NCBI GenBank assembly: GCA_009760885.1
Contig: CM019718.1
Span: 25,847,133-25,911,132, forward strand
Length of the DNA stretch: 64,000 bases
Direction: 5' to 3'
DNA from: Achatina immaculata
Taxonomy: Eukaryota > Mollusca > Gastropoda > Stylommatophora > Achatinidae
The notes beneath the pieces were generated by a model. That model saw only the letters and a program-made list of their open reading frames with translations. It ran no database searches and was not told the DNA's origin. Positions 1 to 10,252 of this stretch are shown here, in pieces; within the stretch, counting starts at the first letter, position 1; the number at the start of each line of letters is the position of its first letter. Both the position numbers and the translations under genes were made by a program.

Positions 1-791
1 CGAAAATGCTCTCTGCTTGTCTTAAAATAAACTGCCAAATTTTCTTCGGCCGATCACAAAAACGCTTCTTCGACTACCTCCCTCTTCATCTGCCACTTAC
101 GGTAACAACAAATAAATGAGCAAAAAAATCTGCAATAAACCAGCCACAAAAAAAGTTGATTCGTTTCTCTAATCGTTAATGTTTTATAAATGCTAGATTT
201 ACCACAAGACGTTGCAAAGGTCGAAATCTGAGTTTTTCTTCTTGTATTCCTTTAAAGTAGCCAATTCCGATTAAGAAGTCGGTTTTGTCTGTTCGACTAC
301 AGACCTCTGACACGTACATTTATAACCAGTAGATGGGCATTTACGGGTATATCTCACCCTCTGAAAAAATCTATGTCGAAATCCAAAACAGCTGCAGTAA
401 GAGAAATTATCTCATTTGGGAAAATGACGCCTTTTACTGGAAAAAAAAAAATCTATGTATATATCACAAGTGAAACAAAAAGGCAGCACTGCACGAGTAG
501 AAAACTATCTTCCTCCCAACTCTTCGCTATCAATGTCAAACACAGACACTAACAGCCAAAAAAAAAAAAAAACTAAAGGAAAATCGTCGCAACATAAAAT
601 GAGACTTTTAATGAGAATTTTAAATGTAACAAACAGAGACAAAATCAGAGCGTTACACTACATCCAGATACGACAAGGTCAAACGGTCTGGCCATGTTAC
701 ACGACTATCACCAGACAGCATACCACAGAAAATATTCAAGTTAGGAATTGTAGGAAACAAGAGGAAGAGGCCGCCCTTGCAGGAGGTGGAC
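1..791. other. no recognisable gene
   Basis: AT-rich sequence with short A runs. The only long open frame (455-859, plus strand, 134 residues) starts in low-complexity sequence, has no domain I recognise and runs into the 3' end of a LINE fragment lying on the other strand. I do not regard it as a gene. Confidence 0.6.
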
Positions 792-1164
792 AGAGAAAAC
801 TACTTATCTTATCTTATATCCTTCCCGTGCCGTTAAACGTCACAGGGCTCGCAAAGTAGTTCGCCAATTTTTCCTGTCTTCGGCAAGTCTTTCAACCTCA
901 TCAAAGGATTTTATTCCTGTTAATTTGGCCTCTCTTAACAATGTCCTCTTCAGAGTTTCACGCGGTCTGCCTCTTTTTCTTCGGCCTGTTGTGTTCCACT
1001 TGATAGCTTGTTTTGGGATTCTCTGATCATTTCTTCTCATCAAGTGACCAACATATGTCCATCTCCTTTTCCTGATCACCCATGAGACTGGTTGTTGTTC
1101 AGTCATCTGTCTTATCTCTGCATTGTTCTTGAATTCGTTCCACTTGATGCCGAGAGAAAACTAC
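792..1164 (-). mobile_element. LINE family A (RTE-like), 3'-terminal fragment with 12-bp TSD
   Basis: The minus strand encodes the last ~88 residues of the family A reverse-transcriptase polyprotein. They include WTYVGHLMRRND, a basic RGRPRETLKRTLLREA stretch and DRKNWRTTLRAL, a tail layout typical of RTE/BovB-type LINEs. The coding sequence stops almost at the element end; after the stop only the short ACGGCACGGGAAGG-type terminus and an ATAAG-like tail follow. AGAGAAAACTAC occurs at 792-803 and again at 1153-1164 and is the target-site duplication, so the inserted piece is 804-1152 (349 bp), 5'-truncated as is usual for target-primed reverse transcription. The copy is dead: it has no endonuclease or RT core. 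Confidence 0.85.
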
Positions 1165-2524
1165 AGAAGCATTAAATAGTTCATCATATGAAGCAAATCA
1201 CCGATCCCTGCCAAGTTGTCTGTATGTCCCCTCAACGCTGATATGAGGAAGGAAACGAGACATATATGCGTGCATACCAGTTCGTCTATCCAAATCAAAA
1301 CCAAATTTTCATGCTTAAACTCCATACATGTCTACAGCAAAAGCCAGTTCAAGATAATTAATTCTGATCGCAGATTAAAAACACGGAATTACATTCATAA
1401 ACACCAAGATCCTTTTTACTAAATGGTGACTATAAACAGTTTTTTCACGACCGTGTGATCATTCACACTAATATGTGATCATTTAGTGATATAAGAGGGG
1501 CACCATCATTTAGTGATATAAGAGGGGCGCCATCATTTAGTGATATAAAAATGGCACCACCATATTCAGAAAAGAAAAACTGTAATCACTATTTTTAATG
1601 TTCTCAAATTAATTGATGAACTAACAGTCTACCTGGCTTCAGGCCGCTCAGAGCACAGTTCAAGGACAGGTCAGAAGAGAAACAAAGAGATCAGTGCCTC
1701 AGTTAGCAAACAGTGTGAGGACTAGACTGGGTAGGTGACCTCGGGCGGCTGGAGAAAGGAGCATGGATAGGCTAGGAACAAAGCTTGAACACGTGGCCTT
1801 GTAAGAACTTCACAACGAAGTCGCCACATTCTCTCCGACGAGTTGGAGATAAGAGAAGCGACGACTGCGGTAAAACTGGTTATAGTGATGAAAGTAGATG
1901 AAGGTGCATGGTTCTGTTTTACAAAAAGACAGAAAGAGTGATGAAAGTAGGCGAGATGAACACATATAAATGAAGAACATACAACAAGGCAAAAGAGCCT
2001 TTTTCAAGGACCACATACAAAAAAAAAATAACACGAAAAAAACATATGAAAAATTTAAACATTTAGTTTTTTTTTTTTTTTGGTCTCCTTGTAAAAAAGA
2101 CGAGCAGAAAATGCGCCAAGATAGACGTAGGTAAGCACAAAGTGGCAGCAGGCGATTGGTTGAGAAATGAAGTAAAAGGAGGATAACAAAGGGCACCATA
2201 TACTAAACCTTCCGGCTGTTACGTTTGTATTTCGTATGATTACACTGAATGTAACATTCTGCTGGACGTGTTCAATAAAAATTCGTCCGGCATTGGAGAG
2301 GGACATTAGTAGGAGGACACTAAGAAACGTTCCCAGAAAGAAACGTTTCCGACCCTAAGAATGTTGGCTCTGCGTGCAGAATATCTTGTTGCACCGCCCA
2401 ATTCTCAAATTAACTCTGTGTGTGTGCAACAAGTCATGTGTGTGTGTGTAATAAACCATTGTCATTAAATGTGAGAAAGAAAGAATTATACAGCTATATT
2501 CAGTGTGAGAAAGAAAGTATATAG
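1165..2524. other. intergenic, no gene seen
   Basis: Apart from the 27-bp tandem repeat at 1481-1559 and two short GT runs near 2412-2450, I see no coding or RNA feature. Minus-strand open frames around 1810-2306 are hydrophobic translations of A/T-rich DNA without recognisable motifs. Confidence 0.55.
1481..1559. repeat. 27-bp tandem repeat, ~3 copies
   Basis: The unit begins ATTTAGTGATATAAGAGGGG and continues with GCGCCATC; the second half of the third copy is diverged. The sequence just upstream also contains ATTTAGTGAT-like and TGTGATCATT words, so the array may have grown from a short local duplication. Confidence 0.8.
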
Positions 2525-2888
2525 AGAGCTATATTGAACCTATTTTGCTATATGGATGTGAACCATGAACAGCTGGCAGGTACATGAGTAAATCATTGGA
2601 GGCAACAGAGATGTGGGTCCTGAGAAGAATGATGAGGATCCTATGGACAGCCAAGATAACTAATAAGCAGAGTTTGAGACAAGCTAATGAAAAACGCAGG
2701 ATAATAACAAAGATAAAGAGACCAAAAAAAAAAACGGCAATCATCATTTCTGGGGTATGGAAATAAATCAGCAACAGAGTTAACTCAGAAATGTCACGGA
2801 CTGAGATTTGTGGAAGAGTATAACCGCCCACGCCGCCGGCATGGCACGGTACGGCACGGCACGGCACGGCACATGATGATGATGATTT
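2525..2888 (+). mobile_element. LINE family B (RTE/BovB-like), 3' fragment
   Basis: This copy matches the C-terminal part of the long family B copy at 56929-58975. The words encoding YIEPILLYG-like, SLEATEMWVLRRMMRI and WTAKITN are recognisable, followed by deleted or scrambled sequence. It ends GGCACGGCAC then (ATG)n. The penultimate GGCAC word has expanded to about five tandem copies (about 2838-2872), whereas other copies carry two. No target-site duplication could be identified. It is a 5'-truncated dead copy. Confidence 0.75.
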
Positions 2889-2959
2889 AAATTTTTTTAA
2901 GTAAAAGCCTCTCTCTCTCTTAATCTTCATCACCATACCAGTCAAAGTACAACAGTAAT

Positions 2960-3062
2960 TTTATGTTACTATATAAGTACTGGAATTATGTTACTTTACA
3001 AGTACTGGATTATGTTACTATATAAGTACTAGATTATGTTACTATATAAAGTACTGGATTGC
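2960..3062. repeat. ~24-bp minisatellite, 4 copies
   Basis: The unit reads TTATGTTACTATATAAGTAC plus TGGA with small variants. Adjacent units differ by single substitutions or 1-bp indels. No gene is associated with it. Confidence 0.8.
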
Positions 3063-3424
3063 CCTTTTAGCAAGTGACACACAAACTTGGGAATTCCCCC
3101 ATGTAAAATATGACTGCTCTACAGGTAATTTCTCATGTCGAATGACCAATACAGTTAACGTGTGACAGGTGCGAAATGAATATTTATAGCCAGGTTAAGG
3201 TCGAAACAAGAATCATAAACAATAAATTACGCTGTAAATAAATACGAACTTATAAACTATAATTCCGCTATGGAAGCTTATGAACAAAATAAAATTCACA
3301 AATGGGATATCTTATAATTAGATGGGCAACAATATGGTGTTTTATGTGGTTGGGTTGGTATAACTGCACGTAAATATCAACCTATGTATACCACGTAGCA
3401 CGTGAATGTAGCAGGAGGGTGAAG

Positions 3425-3625
3425 TGTTAGTGCCTTCAGATTTCTAGGCCACTACAGCATCTGTTTGCTTTGTTTACCCCCCAGGTGCCCATATTTTTGG
3501 GGGCCCGGGTTGAACCCGGTGCCGGCCGGTTCGAAAACTTCCTCCCGGGTGCGAAATCGAACCTGGGACCTTCTGATTCATAAGCAAATGTACTAACCGC
3601 TATTGATACTATCAGTACGTTAATC
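3425..3625 (-). mobile_element. tRNA-derived SINE-like element
   Basis: Read on the minus strand there is a tRNA-like head: AGCGGTTAGTAC-type A-box region, then GGTTCGATTTC as B box about 40 bases later. A body follows with GGGCACC and GGTAAACAAAGCAG words. The same body words (GGTGCC, GGTAAAGCAG) recur in the elements at 46555-46850 and 61642-61925, so all three are probably one SINE superfamily. It is not a functional tRNA gene: the acceptor stem does not close and extra GC-rich sequence follows the B box. SINEs are transcribed by Pol III and use LINE machinery. Confidence 0.55.
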
Positions 3626-4654
3626 ACACAAAAATATACGCTCTAGTACTTACAGTGAAAGATGACCGCACACACAGAGATAAATGGCCTTAATTCACAT
3701 CGAAGGTGATTACACGTGAATCTTCACAACACACTACGTTAGTTAGCCATTTAATCTAAATCTATCACTGAACGGTTAGCACTCAAGTTAATCTATGCGT
3801 TAATATTTTTTAAAGACGTTAAATAGCTGCCGTCACAAAACGTTAATTATCTACCACTTATTATTTTAACAACTGATTACATCTTTACGTGAAACTATAA
3901 GCACAATTAGGCAATCTTCTCCAGATCCTGGTTATTGACACGGCCACAGCATTCGAGCAAACTCTCTCTCTCTCTCTCTAAATATTCACGTTCTAAGTTC
4001 ACGTTCCGAGTCACGTTGACCGCGTCACGTAAACAACATCACACCATTCGCGTAAACAGAAGAGGGGAAAAACAAGAAAAATTACCTGTACAAACTGGGC
4101 CCTAGAACTAGCCAGTTATATTTGGCTTTTGGATTGCAGTCCCAATAGCCCAAACTGAAATAGCTCCAGATCAGAAAGGGAAAAAAAAAAAACGAGAAAC
4201 TACAATCCTCGCCTCTTTTCCTGTAGTTTCTCAATGCCTTATTCACAAAATCCGGCTCGCCGGATCGAGAGCTTTCACAGCCTAGCTCTCATGTTTTTGC
4301 AGACGAGTCGCGTCCAGAACACGAACCCAAAGTGGCTGGCGTCACTCGGTGCGTCCGTATGTGTGTCCGTACTGCCACGTGAATCGAAGCAGAGTATTTG
4401 CACGTAAGCCGGTACCAATGAAAGGTAATCGCACATCTGGTACTAACGTGATGCTGAACATGTACTGCTAGATGTGTCTGGAGTTACACACTCCTTAAAC
4501 AGACTGCTCTGACTTGTTTTCACTATTTTATTATTATTATTATTATTTTAGCAAATTTTTTTTACGTTCGTTTGCATTTTCATTCATAATTTATTTCACC
4601 GTATTTCATTTTTTTTTAGATTTTAATCTTTTCCATTCATCCACAATGTAATCA
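3626..4654. other. intergenic, no gene seen
   Basis: Mostly AT-rich unique-looking DNA with a (TC)n run near 3961-3980, a TTA trinucleotide run near 4530-4550 and homopolymer T tracts. No recognisable coding sequence. Confidence 0.55.
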
Positions 4655-4803
4655 CTAGGAAAAAAGTAGGAACAGCTTTATTACTTAACGACACACAATA
4701 ATTAGTGTATAAGTATACAACTATACACGAAGCACTGCAGTAAACATGTGATACCAAAATGTATAAACTAGGAAAAAAGTAGGAACAGCTTTATTACTTA
4801 ACG
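4655..4803. repeat. ~36-bp direct repeat at the left Penelope terminus
   Basis: A word starting CTAGGAAAAAAGTAGGAACA and ending TTACTTAACG occurs at 4655-4690 and again at 4768-4803, 113 bases apart. The second copy is part of the left inverted arm; the first is outside it. The right arm has only one corresponding copy. This looks like the extra tail described for Penelope terminal repeats. Confidence 0.8.
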
Positions 4804-4901
4804 TTTACAAAGTTGTGATGTTTCGGCGTGAGCCTTAATCATACAAAAGCATACAGGACGAAGAAATAGAGAGAGGAGATAAAGTATAGATTCACATGAA
4901 T
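4691..4901 (-). repeat. left inverted terminal repeat of the Penelope-like element
   Basis: This segment is the reverse complement of the 3'-terminal repeat at 6096-6313, with scattered substitutions and small indels (211 against 218 bp). It begins ACACACAATAATTAGTG and ends TTCACATGAAT. The annotated start codon of the RT remnant (4896) lies inside it. Confidence 0.85.
4820..4844 (-). other. hammerhead-like motif relic, left arm
   Basis: The minus strand reads TATGATTAAGGCTCACGCC then GAAAC, the counterpart of the 6157-6180 motif. GGC and GCC can pair around a TCAC loop next to GAAA, as in helix II of a hammerhead ribozyme, but two core positions deviate (see 6157-6180). Confidence 0.25.
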
Positions 4902-5734
4902 CCTGAAACTTGTAACAGCTCCATCTCATACTCCCAACTCCTCCGTCTTCGCCGCATATGTCAGGATAACTTGGACTTCATAGATCAGTCCAACAATTTA
5001 TTACAATTTTTCCGTCATCGCCACTACCCAGAAAATGTCCTTCGGAAAGCATTTAATCATGTCCAACTAGTGAGCCGCAAAGAAGCATTGAGGAAAAAAA
5101 ACCTGTTACCCCATTTGACAGAGTTAAATTAGAACTTCCTTTTCACTCGCATGGTCAGATGGTTAAGAAAATTCTTTATCGTCATCTGCCACTAATCCAA
5201 CTCGACCCCGACACTCGCGACATTTTCTCAGATCCACTTCTCTTAGTATACAAATGGGAACCAACTCTTAAGGACATCCTCGTCTGTAGCCACTTGAAGT
5301 GGGGCTTTACATATGTTGGTACCAGAAAATCTAACCGCCCCCGCTGCGTTACCTGCCCTGTAGTCTGTGAAACGAAAACGATCACCTTTCCCAAAACTAT
5401 CCTCACTCACCATGAGGGATTCACATGCGAGTCCTACAATGTGATACATGTTACTGTATGCAAAAGATGCAGGATAACTTATATTGGTGAAACTGGTCTC
5501 AGGTTTGTGGACCGCATGCATAACCATCTGTACGATATCACCCAGCATGCTTCGAAACCAACCCCTAATCATTTCATTGGCCCCAACCACAGAAGAAAAT
5601 CTGACTTTCTGCTAGCAGTCATCAAACAGTGTCACTCAGATGGTAGAAGCCGCTTAGCGCTTGAGAACATCTACAATCAGGAATATGGGACGCTGGAACC
5701 ACATGGTTTGAACTCGTTATTCAGCTACACCTAG
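4896..5734 (+). pseudogene. Penelope-like RT C-terminus plus GIY-YIG endonuclease, one frameshift
   Basis: Frame 1 (4896-5132) encodes ISYSQLLRLRRICQD and a FFRHRHYPENVLRKAF segment, the thumb-like region that follows the RT core in Penelope-like elements. The frame then shifts, probably near the A run at 5093-5102. Frame 2 (usable from about 5108; first Met 5159, to 5734) encodes a Cys-containing linker (RCVTCPVVC), then VTVCKRCRITYIGETGLRF, a GIY-YIG core with YIG, a following Arg and His, and later LALENIYNQEYGTLEPHGLN, where the Glu fits the third catalytic element. In Penelope-like elements this nuclease nicks the target DNA. The RT catalytic core is absent. Because of the frameshift and the missing RT I call it a pseudogene, though the nuclease domain alone is open. 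Confidence 0.8.
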
Positions 5735-6095
5735 CATTCTCCTCTTCCACAACCATAAACCCTCCCCACTAAGTTACACTCTCTTCTCACTTGTTACACA
5801 TAGTTCAGAACCTCCTCACAGCATCACATTACAATCCCTCGACCCAAACTATAATCACCTATTTCGTCTTCTCCCGGCTAGATTATCATTGTATCACTCT
5901 CTCTCTCCTCCACGGTTTCCCCACCCACCACCTTCAGTTACGACCCACCTATCACACATCCCAAGTCTCCATTTAAATACTCTCTACACTCCACCATGTG
6001 CATTTCTGAGACACAGCGTCGGACAAACCACACCTTCTTACAAGTTACAGCTAAGTGCTCTATTCATTTTATCTGATTTTTTTTTTAAGCACAGC

Positions 6096-6313
6096 ATTCA
6101 TGTGAATTTATATTTTATCTCCTCTCTCTCTATTTCTTCGTCCTGTGTGTTTTTGTATGATTAAGGCTCACGCCGAAACGTTACAACTGTGGACTCGTTA
6201 AGTAATAAAGCTGTTCCTACTTTTATCCTAGTTTATACATTATGCTATCAAAGCTTTACTGCACTGGCTCCGTGTATAGCTACGTATATACTCATACACT
6301 AATTATTGTGTGT
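6096..6313 (+). repeat. right (3') inverted terminal repeat of the Penelope-like element
   Basis: Starts ATTCATGTGAATTTATATTT, contains AAGTAATAAAGCTGTTCCTA (with an AATAAA polyadenylation-like signal) and ends ATTATTGTGTGT. It pairs with 4691-4901. Parts of this segment recur at 9480-9606 and 49210-49353. Confidence 0.85.
6157..6180 (+). other. hammerhead-ribozyme-like motif (degenerate)
   Basis: TATGATTAAGGCTCACGCC followed by GAAACG. A GGC/GCC stem with a TCAC loop sits directly before GAAA, which matches helix II plus the GAAA core strand. The other core strand should read CTGANGA; here it reads ATGATTA, so C3 and G8 are replaced. Hammerheads are known in Penelope terminal repeats, which is why I flag it, but as written it should be inactive. 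Confidence 0.3.
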
Positions 6314-7105
6314 TACTGCATTCATCCACGTTCAACTCCTTTCTTCGTATACGCGTCTCTTTCCCCTGATATGTAATTAATCAACTTAGTGACACTCTCA
6401 AACACTTATTGTTTCCCCCCACATTGGTAAGTTTAGGTTTATTCATTTTGCCGTGGGTGGCCTGACAGTTAAAGTCAGAGCAATTAGTCACAGCTCTCAG
6501 ACTACACACACATACACAAACACGCAGACAAACCACTCACACACTCACACTCACCCCAGGTGTGACACTAGTCAATTTCTGTCAATGGTTCTCAAATAAG
6601 GTATTCTTGAAATAGGAGCGGTCATGTGCGGTGACCTATTTTTTAAGGGGGGGGGGCCGGGCCCGAGGGGAAAGGGGGGTGGGGAGCGCCCGTTTATCAA
6701 ATACAATAGCCTCTCATTTAAGGAATGTTTAAACTAGACGAGTTCGCTCTCCAATCTGGGAGCCAGGCGACCTGTTGCTGACACAGCTAACGTCAGAACT
6801 GGTGAACTATACCCGGCAGAAACACTGTCCCTCTTCTCTGTTGATATTTCCTGAAGAACTCCAGCTCACAGACTCACTGTTCTTCATACGGTGATGGTGT
6901 CACAAAGAAACCTGCTTCTTATACCGCTACAAGAAGAAAGGTGTTCTGGTGTGTATTGCGTCTTCCTCTCCGGGTGATTAGTTTTTCTTTCTACTTAAAC
7001 TTCTAAACTGTAAAATAAGGTGCCGAACTTAAACTGAAATATTGTTTGAAAGTAAACAAACAGAAAAGTAATTTAAAAACAATTAAAATGTACGATCCAA
7101 TTACA
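6314..7105. other. intergenic, no gene seen
   Basis: Contains a CA-rich stretch near 6505-6560 and a G-rich tract near 6645-6685. I see no coding sequence or known repeat family. Confidence 0.5.
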
Positions 7106-7238
7106 ACAACAACAACAACAACTACTACTACTACTACTACTACTGCTGCTGCTGCTGTTGCTGCTGCTGCTGTTGTTGTTGCTGCTACTACTACTACTAC
7201 TACTGCTGCTGTTGCTGCTGCTGCTGTTGTTGTTGCTG

Positions 7239-7269
<31 letters not shown>

Positions 7270-7286
7270 CGTTGCTGCTACTACTA

Positions 7287-7318
<32 letters not shown>
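7106..7318. repeat. compound CAA / CTA / CTG / TTG trinucleotide array
   Basis: Starts with AAC units, then alternates ACT blocks with GCT/GTT blocks. A ~54-bp higher-order unit (GTTGCTGCTGCTGCTGTTG with its flanking ACT block) occurs at about 7157 and 7211. The array is open in several frames on both strands, giving poly-Thr, Ala, Leu and Ser translations that I treat as artefacts. Confidence 0.9.
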
Positions 7319-7322
7319 ACTT

Positions 7323-7415
7323 TTCAGGAATATACTATTCAGGAATATGGGACGCTGGCACCACATGGTTTGAACTCGTTGCTCAGCTACACCTGACATT
7401 CTCCGCTTCCACAAG
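7323..7415 (+). mobile_element. Penelope-like fragment (end of GIY-YIG ORF)
   Basis: Encodes QEYGTLAPHGLNSLLSYT and the following CATTCTCC-CTTCCACAA bases, nearly the same as 5680-5745 of the complete 3' half. The first words (CAGGAATATACTATT then CAGGAATATGGG) show a small internal duplication. It sits directly against the trinucleotide array. Confidence 0.8.
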
Positions 7416-7429
7416 TAGTTACTACTACT

Positions 7430-7600
7430 TCTTCTTGGAACTGCGACCTAGTGCTCTATACAGCCGATGCAGTGAAGACATTGAGGCACAACGCTGTGTC
7501 AGATTGGGGGGGGGGGGGGCGAGTTATTTTTTTCAGTCCTTGGGCGGAGCTGAAAAGCAGAGCGAGTGCAAGACTTTTCTAGCAGACTTCATTACACAAA
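7430..7600 (+). repeat. unclassified dispersed repeat H, copy 1
   Basis: Shares GGAACTGCGA, a CAGCCGATGCAGT-like word, GACATTGAGGCACAACGC and a downstream GACTTTTCTAGCAGACTTC with copies at 18575-18660, 23868-23930 and 60040-60170. A GGGGGG homopolymer interrupts it at 7506-7519. I do not recognise a superfamily. Confidence 0.5.
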
Positions 7601-9144
7601 GGACTGAAAATAGAGTTTCTTCAGTTTTACTGTGCGTAATGAAAATATATAAATACTGGAAAAAAAAATATGGGCTTTATAATGTCAGCCTGAATTTTAT
7701 CCCTTCTATTTTGTTTTGTTTTTGTAAACCTGTACATTTTCCTGTCATAAATTACACTTGACAGACATATAGGAATATTTTTTTTTAAATAGACCAATAC
7801 ACCTACCCAAACTAACAAACACGCAGATGTAAACAGCAAAAGAAATGTGACGTATTCTCATGAACGCTAAACTTAATACATTATAAGAGTAATCGCTCCT
7901 TCTTTTCTTATAGTTATCACGTCCCCTAACAAGCGCTAATACATATTGAAATCACACTTTGTATAATAATTTGCATACCTTTACGACTATTACTAATTCA
8001 TTTGTATGCGAACTATCGCTGTAGGCGACAGACTCTGAAATAAATTTTATGATTCTGAATATGTGTTAGTAACCGAAATATTTGGATATATTCAATGTTA
8101 TTCCACCACGAGCACAAAACGCAACCAGAAAGTGCTGCATACAAGCAAGTCGGTATGTGTTTGTATTTGTTTGTATCCGTCTCGGTGAAACCCGGTTGAC
8201 TAAAGGCTCATAACCCACAGTCATATTAAGACTCATGATGACGACGTAAACTAGACCCTGAATGACTTTAAAAGCTGTAGGTCGCGTGAGGTTCCTTCCA
8301 TAACACACGGCTGGTTCGATAGTTGTGATGCAGGGTAGTAAAGTAAGTGAAAGCGGATCCGCTATACGCAAACATCATCATGTGGCTGGGATTGCTTCAG
8401 TATCCAAGCACTAGATCCAAGTTCGCCCTTCTGTTGCTTTACAGCATCCAGCGTTGCGCGGGAAGGGATCACAGCTGGGAGCGCTTAATCATTTTTTAAA
8501 AAATAATCTCTCAACATAAGTTGAAAAACTCATTTTTGAAATGTGCAAATACTGATAACATTTCATGGATGTGTAAGTGCTGTTACTCGTCCGTTAATTC
8601 TAAGATTTGGGAATTATTTACTCGTCCGTTAACTAAGATTTGGGAATTATTTACTCGTCCGTTAACTAAGATTTGGGAATTATTTCTGTAAAACACTGCA
8701 TAAAATGTTACCTTATGTCAAAAGTTAATCTGTTCATTGTAACTCACTTTAAGGAAGAAAAAAACTTTGGAAAGGTTAACACCAACAACGCTGACATAGA
8801 AATGATAGCTTAGGATACAATTATTCGACCATTATCCGCAGTGGAATAAGATACTAGGAAGCCTCATGCTCGCAATGCTTGCCACATCCGAGTAATTTTA
8901 GGTGTGTAATTTACTCTGGACATTCCAACACCAGGAATGTGAAATGTTTTCACGTCGAAGCGGTCGTTTGAAATTGGACCCTCGGATTTAGGCAAGCAGT
9001 TAACAAAATTTCGCTAAGGCTAAGTCCAGTCGGAAACAACTTTCAAGCATTCGTGGCAACTGCTTGTAAGATCTACCACCTTGATAACCTCTTTATCCCA
9101 AACTGTAAAACTACGTTAGTATATGAAACAGGAAATATGATTGC
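7601..9144. other. intergenic, no gene seen
   Basis: AT-rich DNA with no recognised gene; it contains the 33-bp tandem repeat at 8582-8693. Minus-strand frames at 7627-7839 and 8066-8371 show no motifs. Confidence 0.5.
8582..8693. repeat. 33-bp tandem repeat, 3 copies
   Basis: The unit is TTACTCGTCCGTTAACTAAG followed by ATTTGGGAATTAT. The first copy has three extra bases (TTAATTCTAAG); the next two are identical, suggesting the youngest duplication is at the right. Confidence 0.85.
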
Positions 9145-9606
9145 GTGTAGCATTCCCTTTCTGCGTAATCATATTCCCTCTGTACTAAATTCTATTTCTT
9201 CCTCACCTGCAACACATGTTTCAGAACCTCCTCACTGTATTAGATTATTAACCTTCTGCCCCAGTCACATTCAGCTATTCCACTCACCCTTCCTCCAGCT
9301 ACGTCACCCGTGTATCAGTCTCTCTCTTTTCTGCGATCCCCAGCTCCTCGTTAGCACCGGCTTATCACACATCGCAAGTCTCCATCTAAACATCTTCGAC
9401 ATTCTACCACACGCACACCTGGAAGCAGTTTCTTACAAGTCACAGCCAAGGGTTCCATTTACTCTTTGTTGTGTAGCATTCACGAGAGCGTATAGTTTAT
9501 CCTTTCTTATTTCTTTGTCCTGTGTGGGTTTTTTTCCCCATGCTTAAAGTGCAAACCGAAACCACACAACTGTGTGCTCGTTAAATAACAAAGCTGTTCC
9601 TAAGTT
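9145..9606 (+). mobile_element. Penelope-like 3' UTR fragment
   Basis: Aligns by eye to 5740-6220: CAGAACCTCCTCAC, the CTCTCTCTTTTCTGCGATCC region, TTATCACACATC then AAGTCTCCATCTAAA, and the terminal CGTTAAATAACAAAGCTGTTCC. It is more diverged than the 4.7-6.3 kb copy, and the GGCTCACGCC hairpin is lost. The open frame at 9053-9547 is not a gene. Confidence 0.7.
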
Positions 9607-9881
9607 TTTTTCTTAAATAGTTTTAACATATTGTTGAACTCTTGAATGTTTATATATCCCATCTAATGTTGAACCATGCCTACGAATGCTGGCGAGTGGA
9701 ATATTCATGTCTGACAAATTTCTAAGAATACATTCATTTAACACTGAGGTCTGTAGTGACTTTTACAGGAAAGAAACCTAGAAAATGTTCATGAATATTG
9801 ATATCGTTTATATCTCTATTTTAAAAACTTCAAAACAGTGTTAATTGTTCAATATAACTTACATCTAGAGTCAGTCATTTG

Positions 9882-10252
9882 CATGTCCCTTGCGTAACTT
9901 TGCCTCCCTAACAGCTCTCCTGGAGGCCTCTCGATTATAAGCAAGATGGCCTGCTGCTGATACATCCGTCAACGATGTCTTGTAGCCATCTTTGCCTTGG
10001 TCTTTCTCTCTTTCTTTTTCCCATTATGTACCCTTCCAAGACGGTCTTCTCTAAGTTATCATGACGTTTAATATGTCCAAAATATTTAAGTTTTCTCTGT
10101 TTAATCCTCTTTACCAGCCTGCCTTCTTCAATATTAAGTTCTTGTAATATAGATATATTTGTTCTTTTTTGTGTCCACGATATTTGAAGAACTCTTTTAT
10201 AGCATTTACATTCAAAGGCATTTATGTGTTTCTCAGCAGTTTTGTTAAGTGT
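9882..10252 (-). mobile_element. LINE family C (RTE-like), 3' fragment
   Basis: Read on the minus strand, the right part encodes the C-terminal region (an intact sister copy at 50454-50672 gives GKRKRGRPRRRWLQDIVDDL and NREAYRSAVWEAKFRKG). The left boundary is a (AATG)-like tail. The upstream part matches 53750-53925 of the longest C copy. Small deletions break the frame. Confidence 0.75.

Larger units (their letters stand above)
4655..6313 (+). mobile_element. Penelope-like retroelement, 5'-truncated, with inverted terminal repeats
   Basis: The element carries the end of a Penelope-type reverse transcriptase followed by a GIY-YIG-like endonuclease domain (4896-5734), a ~360-bp 3' UTR, and terminal repeats in inverted orientation (4691-4901 against 6096-6313). 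Outside the left arm lies an extra copy of a ~36-bp word also found inside the arm. Terminal repeats in either orientation plus a short extra tail are known features of Penelope-like elements, which use a GIY-YIG nuclease rather than an APE endonuclease. Most of the RT (including the catalytic YADD) is missing and the reading frame is shifted once, so this copy cannot be autonomous. Fragments of the same family lie at 7323-7415, 9145-9606 and 49005-49353. Confidence 0.8.

Noticed and set aside
9053..9547. 164-residue open frame as a gene
   Set aside because: Aligns with the non-coding 3' region of the Penelope-like element at 5740-6220.
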